Assembly (NCBI GenBank): GCA_026786065.1
Contig: JAJAYS010000268.1
Location: forward strand, 1-10,793
Reading direction: 5' to 3'
DNA: 10,793 nt
Origin: Polaromonas sp.
Lineage (GTDB): Bacteria > Pseudomonadota > Gammaproteobacteria > Burkholderiales > Burkholderiaceae_C
Shown one piece after another: positions 6,730 to 10,793 of this stretch. The notes beneath the pieces are model-generated. The model had not been told where the DNA came from and ran no database searches. It saw only the letters and a list, made by a program, of their open reading frames with translations. The position numbers and the translations under genes were made by a program. Positions within the stretch are counted from its first letter, which is position 1, and each line of letters begins with the position of its first letter.

Positions 6730-7290
6730 ATGAACGCGGCCGAATCCACCTCGACCCGCCCATATCTGATACGGGCCTTGTACGAATGGTGCTGTGACAA
6801 CGGCTTTACGCCTTACGTCGCGGTGTCGGTCGATCAATCGGTACAGGTGCCGCGTGAGTACGTCAAGAACAACGAAATTGTTTTGAACATCAGCCTTGAT
6901 GCAACCTCGTCACTCAAGCTCGGCAACGACTTTATCGAGTTCAAAGCGCGCTTTGCCGGCAGCGCGCGCGAGATCCTGGTTCCCATCAGCCACGTAATCG
7001 CGATTTATGCGCGTGAAAACGGTCAGGGCATGGCCTTCCCGATGTCCGGCTCTGGGCCGGGTCAGGCGTTCGACCGAAAAGCAGACGGCGATGTCGGCAA
7101 GCGCAAAGTTGAAGAATCTGCGGCGCTGCTTGCCGCCCCCGCGATCCGGCTTGCCGACGGGGCTGCGGACAGCAAAATCATGCAACTGGTGCCCGAAAGG
7201 GGCAATGAGGCATCGCCTTCTTCCGATGAAGCGTCGGAGCCGCCCAACACGCCCCCGCGACCTAGGCCACCGCTCAAACGCGTCAAGTAA
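6730..7290 (+). CDS. sspB: ClpXP protease specificity-enhancing factor SspB
   Basis: SspB is a dimeric adaptor that captures ssrA-tagged proteins from stalled ribosomes and delivers them to ClpXP. ATG 6730 gives 186 aa and starts just ahead of the conserved STRPYLIRALYEWCCDNGFTPYV (about residues 8-30, quoted here only as a family landmark). A GTG at 6715, directly after the sspA stop, is a possible alternative adding five residues. The globular substrate-binding domain runs to about residue 108 (VPISHVIAIYARENGQGMAF). It is followed by a low-complexity, acidic and Pro-rich linker of about 65 residues. The tail PPLKRVK resembles the C-terminal ClpX-binding peptide of E. coli SspB (LRVVK). The full architecture of core, flexible linker and XB tail is therefore intact. 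It sits behind sspA and 12 nt before tRNA-Thr. Confidence 0.93.
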   Translation: MNAAESTSTRPYLIRALYEWCCDNGFTPYVAVSVDQSVQVPREYVKNNEIVLNISLDATSSLKLGNDFIEFKARFAGSAREILVPISHVIAIYARENGQGMAFPMSGSGPGQAFDRKADGDVGKRKVEESAALLAAPAIRLADGAADSKIMQLVPERGNEASPSSDEASEPPNTPPRPRPPLKRVK

Positions 7291-7302
7291 AATTTTGTTT
7301 GC

Positions 7303-7378
7303 GCCGCTTTAGCTCAGTTGGTAGAGCAACCGCCTTGTAAGCGGTAGGTCGTCAGTTCGATTCCGACAAGCGGCACCA
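7303..7378 (+). tRNA. tRNA-Thr (anticodon UGU), CCA encoded
   Basis: This 76-nt sequence folds as a standard cloverleaf. The acceptor stem is GCCGCTT/AAGCGGC. The D-arm is TAGCTCAGTTGGTAGAGCA. The anticodon stem is ACCGC/GCGGT with loop CTTGTAA, placing anticodon TGT at 7336-7338. The T-arm is GTCAG-TTCGATT-CCGAC with one imperfect pair, followed by discriminator A and a genomically encoded CCA. It begins 12 nt after the sspB stop with no room for its own promoter, so it is probably transcribed with sspAB. A terminator follows 33 nt downstream. Its 3' half is a plausible integration target, given the accessory DNA that starts immediately after it. Confidence 0.97.
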
Positions 7379-7380
7379 TT

Positions 7381-7395
7381 TGCCTGAATCAGGCA
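7381..7395. repeat. Perfect 15-bp inverted repeat after tRNA-Thr
   Basis: TGCCTGA and TCAGGCA are exact 7-nt inverted arms around a single A, starting 2 nt after the tRNA CCA. With a one-base spacer it cannot form a good RNA hairpin, so it looks more like a dimeric protein-binding site or a chance palindrome. Confidence 0.4.
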
Positions 7396-7410
7396 GTCTC
7401 AAAACACCTC

Positions 7411-7446
7411 AAAACCCGCGTAGTTCATAGATACAGCGGGTTTTTT
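7411..7446 (+). terminator. Rho-independent terminator after tRNA-Thr
   Basis: AAAACCCGC (7411-7419) pairs with GCGGGTTTT (7436-7444) around a 16-nt loop and is followed by more T (run 7441-7446). It would end the sspA-sspB-tRNA-Thr transcript and marks the end of the conserved chromosomal block. Confidence 0.85.
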
Positions 7447-7480
7447 GTTGCCTCGTGCGATATCAGGGGCTACCATCTAA

Positions 7481-7540
7481 TACCGTAAAAAAAACGGAAT
7501 TTCTGACGGTAGTTTCAAATACCGTTGAACTAGGTACCGT
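7481..7540. repeat. Cluster of TACCGT/ACGGTA motifs next to tRNA-Thr (possible recombinase arm sites)
   Basis: TACCGT occurs at 7481-7486, 7520-7525 and 7535-7540, and its complement ACGGTA at 7506-7511: four copies in 60 bp, plus a partial ACGGA at about 7494-7498. The copies at 7506 and 7520 form an inverted pair 8 nt apart. The same core recurs in a 12-bp tandem repeat at 10763-10786. Dense short repeats just downstream of a tRNA 3' end suggest arm-type sites of a tyrosine recombinase or a regulator of one, but no integrase gene lies within the window. The surrounding 7447-7660 shows no other convincing feature. Confidence 0.5.
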
Positions 7541-7672
7541 TCTGTGGGGCTATGCATGGCACTGGCAGACACATTCGTGAGGCAGGTAAAGCACCCCTGA
7601 GGCCGAATCGCTGTGGCCGAGCAACACGCGGGATCTTTACGAGCTATCGTCATTGTTCTCTGGAGCGTATAC

Positions 7673-8173
7673 ATGGACAACAAGAACGTTGGATTTCCAA
7701 CTTCCGCTGGCATTTGGTTGGGGTTGGGCCTAGGCGGCTTCTTTGACGGCATCGTGCTTCATCAAATCCTGCAGTGGCACCACATGCTCACGAGCGCAGG
7801 CTATCCGCCGGACAGCGTCCACAACCAGCAGGTGAACACGTTGTGGGATGGCCTGTTCCATGCCTCGACCTACGTCTTCGTCATCATCGGCCTAGCCACT
7901 CTTTGGCGTGCTGCACATCGCAATCATGTGTGGTGGTCCGGCAAGATGCTTTTCGGAACGATCCTCATGGGATTTGGCATTTTCAATCTGGTCGAAGGCG
8001 TCGTCGACCACCACTTGCTCGGAATCCATCATGTCAACGAAACCGTCGCCAGGGATCAATGGCTGTACTGGGACATTGGATTTCTCGCGTGGGGCGCCAT
8101 GATGCTTGTCGCCGGTTGGGTGCTCCTCAATGCGGGCAAACGCGAAACCCTGGGACGTTCTCACCCTCAATGA
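7673..8173 (+). CDS. DUF2243 family four-helix membrane protein, His-rich
   Basis: ATG 7673, with GGAG at 7662-7665 spaced 7 nt upstream, gives 166 aa. A GTG at 7613 would add an unconserved 20 residues. The family hallmark is near the N-terminus: GGFFDGIVLHQILQWHHM (residues 21-38). Four hydrophobic segments are predicted at about 12-32, 60-78, 92-111 and 133-153. There are twelve histidines, including pairs at 36-37, 113-114 and 119-120 (VDHHLLGIHHVNE), which hint at metal or haem binding, though the family's function is unknown. In other genomes DUF2243 genes often sit beside CtaG-like cytochrome oxidase assembly genes and metal-resistance clusters; here no such partner is visible. It is the only accessory gene between the tRNA and the IS relic that looks intact. 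Its stop lies about 33 nt from the end of a convergent YeeE/YedE-type remnant. Confidence 0.85.
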   Translation: MDNKNVGFPTSAGIWLGLGLGGFFDGIVLHQILQWHHMLTSAGYPPDSVHNQQVNTLWDGLFHASTYVFVIIGLATLWRAAHRNHVWWSGKMLFGTILMGFGIFNLVEGVVDHHLLGIHHVNETVARDQWLYWDIGFLAWGAMMLVAGWVLLNAGKRETLGRSHPQ

Positions 8174-8206
8174 CAGCGCGAAACACGCAGCGCCCCGCCC
8201 AACTTG

Positions 8207-8526
8207 CATCGGCCGGTGAGCCATTCGAGCGCAAAAAAGCACAGCCACCAGCAAGGGCACGAACCCGATCAGGAAAGCCCACAACTGCATGCCCATCAGG
8301 TCGGGCAGCACAGTGCCGCCGCAGTTGCCCCCGGTAAGGATGGTGGAGCTCAATGCGTGCGAAAGCTCGGCATACCGGTGGCTGCCCACCATCAATCCGA
8401 GAGTGCCAGCCATCGCATCGAAATTGTCATCCCCAGCGCCGCAGGGCCGGTCCCAGGGCAATAGCCAAACACGGCAAAGCCGTTGGCGAACAGCAGCGTG
8501 CCACCGAGCAGCGCGGGCTTGATCTA
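8207..8526 (-). pseudogene. YeeE/YedE-type (DUF6691-like) membrane transporter remnant
   Basis: Read on the minus strand, 8523-8431 encodes IKPALLGGTLLFANGFAVFG followed by YCPGTGPAALG. This is the Gly-rich helix and Cys-Pro-Gly motif of YeeE/YedE-type sulfur-compound transporters. The protein then continues only in another frame from 8431 (NFDAMAGTLGLMVGS, then AELSHALSSTIL and VLPDLMGMQLWAFLIGFVPL), so a one-base frameshift lies in the GGGG run at 8431-8434. An in-frame TAG at 8524-8526 (Leu-stop-Ile-Lys), possibly from CAG, closes the upstream side. No own stop codon follows the last recognisable residues near 8207; the frame runs on antisense into the DUF2243 gene. About 106 residues of the C-terminal part remain and the N-terminal part is missing. 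The gene is surely non-functional; the exact subfamily is less certain. Confidence 0.65.
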
Positions 8527-8559
8527 CAGCGCGGCGTATCCCAAGGACGCCGCAAACAG

Positions 8560-8907
8560 CTCCACGTTTATGGGCCAGGTGGCCCCGCCCCCGCCATGCA
8601 AGAAGACGCCAAGGCTTTCGGCGAGGCCAACAACGTGACGGTGAACGTCACCGCCGGACCGACGACGTAATGGCTTGATAAAGCCAAACAAGACGCCGAC
8701 GTCGTGTTCAGCGGCGCCGAAAAAATGATGAGCGATTTCGCCAAGGCGTTGCCAAGGGCCTTCAAGTTGCGAGACGCCGAGCCCCTTTACTTGCGTCTGG
8801 TCGCGATCTTGGTTCGCCCCGGCAATCCGAAGAAGATTCGGCGCTTTCGCGACCTGTTGAAGCCCGGCGTGAAGGTGCTCACTGTCGCTGGCGCGGGCCA
8901 AACGGGG
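8560..8907 (+). pseudogene. Periplasmic substrate-binding protein remnant with a nonsense codon
   Basis: In one frame, 8560-8667 encodes LHVYGPGGPAPAMQEDAKAF and then GEANNVTVNVTAGPTT. After TAA at 8668-8670 the same frame continues WLDKAKQDADVVFSGAEKMM, then DAEPLYLRLVAILVRPGNPK and LLKPGVKVLTVAGAGQTG, ending near 8907. The pattern of GPGGP.PA, PT.QWLDKAK.DADV.FSG and ILVRPGNP matches extracellular substrate-binding proteins of the molybdate/tungstate-like (ABC solute-binding) fold. The TAA stands where family members usually have Gln before Trp, consistent with CAA changed to TAA. No signal peptide precedes 8560, and the C-terminal half is missing: the frame passes directly into an unrelated membrane protein at about 8908. 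It is therefore a truncated, nonsense-mutated and chimeric relic. The ligand is unknown. Confidence 0.65.
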
Positions 8908-9270
8908 TCGGGCACGGTCGCCTCGATCGTGATGATGCCTATCGGCTTTCTGTTCAAGGCCTTGGACCTGCGGGTCGGACACTATGGACCGAAGTTGGGC
9001 GAGTTCCTCTTCGGATTGCGGCCGGAGCCCGGGATGCAGGTGCTTTTTCACGTCCAGCATGTGGTCATCGGCTGGCTGTCGGCCGTCCCGCTGCTACTTT
9101 TCTGGCGATGTAGATCTCCTCGCTCACCTTCCTTGGCAGACAGTTTGCTTTATGGCGCGCTTTTACCTTGCCATCAATTCCCTCGCGTTTGCCTGCGATT
9201 TTGGCGACGCTTTTCCCTGGCAACTTGGCTGGAGAAGTGGCTCGGTTTGTTTGAACAACTTTCCCCGAAC
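8908..9270 (+). pseudogene. Integral membrane protein remnant (YagU-like), frameshifted
   Basis: The frame of the preceding relic continues as SGTVASIVMMPIGFLFKALD, RVGHYGPKLGEFLFG, VLFHVQHVVIGWLSAVPLLL and SLLYGAL, up to about 9162. It then becomes recognisable only in the next frame (FYLAINSLAFACDFGDAFPW followed by QLGW) up to about 9237. This requires a frameshift in the short T run at 9161-9164. The hydrophobic segments and the GALxYxxxNSLA...FGDxxPWQLGW pattern resemble an uncharacterised family of small inner-membrane proteins (YagU-like; family name from memory and not certain). The N-terminus is lost at the junction with the substrate-binding relic, and the C-terminus is cut at or just before the IS end at 9271. 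I did not recognise its continuation on the far side of the IS. Confidence 0.5.
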
Positions 9271-9287
9271 GATAAGTGGAACTCTGC
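9271..9287 (+). repeat. Left terminal inverted repeat of the IS3-family element
   Basis: It matches the right end (10427-10443, minus strand) over about 16 positions with one missing A. It is on the orfB side of the element. Confidence 0.75.
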
Positions 9288-9386
9288 GGGTTGCAGACGG
9301 TGCAGAGCTGTCCAGGGTGGCGGACGGCGCTTGCGACTTACCGCTTGAGCCGGTGGGCGACTCGGGGCGTACCACGGATTTTCATT

Positions 9387-10062
9387 TTACGCAGCCACCT
9401 CCAGCTCGAGCAGTTTGTCCCAGTAGGCCTGATCGGGTGTTTGGTCATCCAAACTTGACTCAGTTTGCAGCCTGCGCCCAGCACCACGTCGGTAAACTTG
9501 GTGACTGTGAACTGGCTGCCTTGATCGGTGTTCACGATCGCTGCCTTGGCCGTACCTGGCCAAGGCTTGTTTGATCACTTCTGTGGCATGGCACGCCTCT
9601 AGGCTGATGGCTACCTTGTGCGCCAGCACTCGCCGACTCGCCACGTCCACTACCCCCGTCAGGTAGACAAAGCCACGCTCCGTCGGGATATAGGTGGTGT
9701 CTAGTGCCCAGACTTGGTTGGCCGTCGTGATGCTGACGTGGCGTAGCAGATTAGGGATAGACCTTGTGTCCTGGCGCTGAGCGACTGGTTCCCGGCTGCG
9801 GGGCCATGGCGTTGATACCCATGCGCTGCATAAAGGTGCGCATTTGGACTCTGCCCACCCGAATCCCCTTGCGTTTGATCTGGCGTATCAGCATGCTTTG
9901 ACCCATGAAGGGGTACTCCAGGTGCAACCCGTCAAACTGGCGCATGAGCACCAAATCGGCCTTTCTGATTGGGCGTGGCATGTAGTACACCGTGCCCCTT
10001 CTGATTTGTAGCAGCTTGTCCTGTTGACTCACCGGCAGTTTGTCTTCCCGGTCAATCATCAT
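9387..10062 (-). pseudogene. IS3-family transposase OrfB (DDE/rve integrase), inactivated
   Basis: OrfB is the catalytic half of IS3 transposase. Starting at ATG 10062, overlapping the orfA stop, the frame encodes the N-terminal HTH-like region (MMIDREDKLPVSQQDKLLQI, LEYPFMGQSML, GHKVYP). It hits TAA at 9751-9753. One base later the protein continues as NLLRHVSITTANQVWALDTT, YIPTERGFVYLTGVVDVASR and RVLAHKVAISLEACHATEVI. A second frameshift near 9545 leads to IVNTDQGSQFTVTKFTDVVL. After GAGCKLS near 9460 the sequence jumps in another frame to SLDDQTPDQAYWDKLLELEV and the stop at 9387-9389. The first two catalytic Asp residues (ALDTTYIP and NTDQGSQF) are present. The segment that carries the catalytic Glu, roughly 50 residues in relatives, is deleted. 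The protein cannot be active. Confidence 0.88.
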
Positions 10063-10382
10063 CTTGCGCTCAGCACTCCCGCCTTGGTGAGCGCACGTTC
10101 TAAAAAATCGTTCTCCAGCGTGAGCTGCCCGATCTTGGAGTGCAGCGGTTGCAAGTCCACCGGTTTGGGTGGATCACCGCCGCCGAAGACGTCGGCTGCG
10201 CGTTCCAACAACTGGCGCTTCCACTCGGTGATCTGGTTGGCGTGCAGGTCAAACTCCTGGCACAACTGTGCCATCGTCTGGTCCTCACGCAGCGCCGCCA
10301 GCGCCACCTGGGCTTTGAAGGCTCCCGTATGCAGCCTGCGTGTGCGACGCGCAACAGTGGCTTTCTTTCTCAGCTTGACCAT
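10059..10382 (-). CDS. IS3-family transposase OrfA (DNA-binding helix-turn-helix subunit)
   Basis: OrfA recognises the IS ends and, through -1 frameshifting, provides the N-terminal part of the OrfAB transposase. The 107-aa frame is intact from ATG 10382, with AAGGAG at 10389-10394 (minus strand) 6 nt upstream, to TGA at 10061-10059. The HTH lies in FKAQVALAALREDQTMAQLC through HANQITEWKRQLLERAADVF (about residues 22-66). A leucine-zipper-like stretch with ENDFLERALTKAGVL (about 90-104) follows. A heptamer T TTT TTA, in correct phase, lies at 10107-10101 in the ENDFL codons. The gene survives although its partner orfB is destroyed, so by itself it could only act as a DNA-binding protein or a repressor of related copies. 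Confidence 0.9.
   Translation of the reverse strand: MVKLRKKATVARRTRRLHTGAFKAQVALAALREDQTMAQLCQEFDLHANQITEWKRQLLERAADVFGGGDPPKPVDLQPLHSKIGQLTLENDFLERALTKAGVLSAR
10101..10107 (-). promoter_or_regulatory. Programmed -1 ribosomal frameshift heptamer in orfA
   Basis: On the minus strand TTTTTTA is phased T TTT TTA in the orfA frame. Shifting back one base gives RTCAHQGGSAERK and then MMID, with no stop, joining orfA to orfB. This is the expected position and direction for producing OrfAB in IS3-family elements, although A-type heptamers are commoner. Confidence 0.65.
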
Positions 10383-10426
10383 GAAATTCTCCTTCTTGCC
10401 GGACCATATCTGGAAGGCTAAAAAAT

Positions 10427-10443
10427 CAGAGTTTCCACTTATC
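10427..10443 (-). repeat. Right terminal inverted repeat of the IS3-family element
   Basis: Reading inward on the minus strand from 10443 it is GATAAGTGGAAACTCTG, the partner of 9271-9287. It is on the orfA side, 33 nt upstream of the orfA ribosome binding site, and likely overlaps the transposase promoter. Confidence 0.75.
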
Positions 10444-10793
10444 TCGCTGTTCAGATTTGTCGAGCCACTTCTGTCGCAATTGGCGCTGGCATTTCATCAG
10501 ACTGGACATATTCGTCTATGCCAAGTTCTCAAACTGAGTTCTGGACACGATCCCTAGGTTTGAAATCTCGGCGCCCAGTGCGGGAGACAGCGATTTGATG
10601 GTGATGCTCGTCATAAGGCTTCAATGGATTAGTTAATCGGTGAAGCAATCTAACAGCCATTTGGCGGGTGCTGTTGGTGTCGACCTCAGCTTCGTGATCG
10701 CGATCTCGAATGTGCACGCCCGGTGCCATAAAAAGCGCCACCGAAAAAGACACTTTGAAAAATGACGGTACTTTTGACGGTACTTTTCAGAGG
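10444..10793. other. Unassigned 350-bp segment right of the IS
   Basis: I recognise no gene family here on either strand. The longest credible frame is on the minus strand from GTG 10753 to 10529 (74 aa, beginning MSFSVALFMAPGVHIRDRDH). It is basic and polar, without a membrane segment, and has no clear ribosome binding site; it may be a remnant or spurious. The base composition is less GC-rich than the housekeeping block. The last 31 bases hold the ACGGTA tandem repeat listed separately. The membrane protein relic that ends at the left side of the IS does not obviously resume here. Confidence 0.3.
10763..10786 (+). repeat. Exact 12-bp tandem repeat TGACGGTACTTT (two copies)
   Basis: The unit occurs at 10763-10774 and 10775-10786, seven bases before the window ends, so the array may continue beyond it. 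Its TGACGGTA core is also found at 7504-7511 beside tRNA-Thr, where three further TACCGT copies occur. This is consistent with related recombinase or regulator binding sites at two places in the accessory region. Confidence 0.6.

Larger units (their letters stand above)
9271..10443 (-). mobile_element. IS3-family insertion sequence, degenerate (about 1.17 kb)
   Basis: Imperfect terminal inverted repeats mark the ends. GATAAGTGGA-ACTCTG begins at 9271 on the plus strand, and GATAAGTGGAAACTCTG begins at 10443 on the minus strand, with one base missing from the left copy. The element carries orfA then orfB on the minus strand in the standard IS3 arrangement, with orfB in the -1 frame. The orfB stop lies about 116 nt from the left end. 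Immediate flanks (CGAAC on the left, TCGCT on the right) show no target-site duplication, so one or both flanks have been rearranged since insertion, or it is not visible because of age. The length is below the roughly 1.3 kb expected for this arrangement, which fits an internal deletion in orfB. Confidence 0.85.

Noticed and set aside
7481..7540. CRISPR array or plasmid iteron cluster from the TACCGT motifs
   Set aside because: The repeats are only 6-8 bp, lie in both orientations at irregular spacing, and no cas or rep gene is nearby.
7892..8461. Long minus-strand open frame (189 codons) overlapping the DUF2243 gene
   Set aside because: Only its first part (to about 8207) resembles a real protein, a YeeE/YedE-type remnant entered by frameshift; the rest is antisense to the intact DUF2243 gene.
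8524..9060. Minus-strand open frame of 178 codons
   Set aside because: It is antisense to the substrate-binding and membrane-protein relics, with low-complexity basic/His-rich content and no family resemblance; only its last dozen codons could belong to the YeeE/YedE relic.
8984..9574. Plus-strand 196-codon frame as a complete gene
   Set aside because: It contains about 25 residues of the frameshifted membrane relic (9161-9237) and then runs into the IS end and antisense to orfB.
10024..10557. Plus-strand 177-codon frame across the IS right end
   Set aside because: Mostly antisense to the intact orfA with clear family match; it also crosses the IS boundary.

Overview
The window looks like chromosomal DNA of a betaproteobacterium, most likely Burkholderiales and probably close to Comamonadaceae. 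The basis is the gene set and order (mscL, petABC, sspA, sspB, tRNA-Thr), the style of the bc1 cytochrome b and Rieske sequences, and GC-rich codon use. This is inference from recognised families; no database was searched.

Positions 1-7378 are a dense, ordinary housekeeping region. The window opens inside ccmI (cytochrome c maturation). Next comes pdxA (vitamin B6 synthesis), which converges on mscL (mechanosensitive channel) across a bidirectional terminator. Divergent from mscL is petA-petB-petC, encoding the three catalytic subunits of the cytochrome bc1 complex. A strong terminator hairpin closes this operon directly in front of the sspA ribosome binding site. sspA and sspB (RNA polymerase-associated SspA and the ClpXP adaptor SspB) follow, then tRNA-Thr(UGU) only 12 nt after sspB. 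ccmI and petABC fit together: the Ccm system attaches haem to c-type cytochromes such as PetC.

From 7379 to the end the character changes. A terminator follows the tRNA, then a cluster of TACCGT/ACGGTA motifs, then one apparently intact accessory gene, a His-rich DUF2243 membrane protein. After that everything recognisable is broken: (i) a minus-strand YeeE/YedE-type membrane protein remnant with a frameshift and an in-frame stop; (ii) a plus-strand periplasmic substrate-binding protein remnant with a Gln-to-stop change; (iii) a plus-strand integral membrane protein remnant joined in frame to (ii) and itself frameshifted; (iv) an IS3-family element (about 9271-10443) with recognisable inverted ends and an intact orfA, but an orfB carrying two frameshifts and a deletion that removes the last catalytic residue. 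The final 350 bases hold one doubtful small ORF and an exact 12-bp tandem repeat sharing the ACGGTA motif seen beside the tRNA.

The simplest reading is a conserved core that ends at a tRNA gene used as an integration site, followed by the eroded remains of an imported segment. I see no intact novel system. The most interesting points are the tRNA/TACCGT boundary, the chimeric gene relics, and DUF2243 surviving among them.
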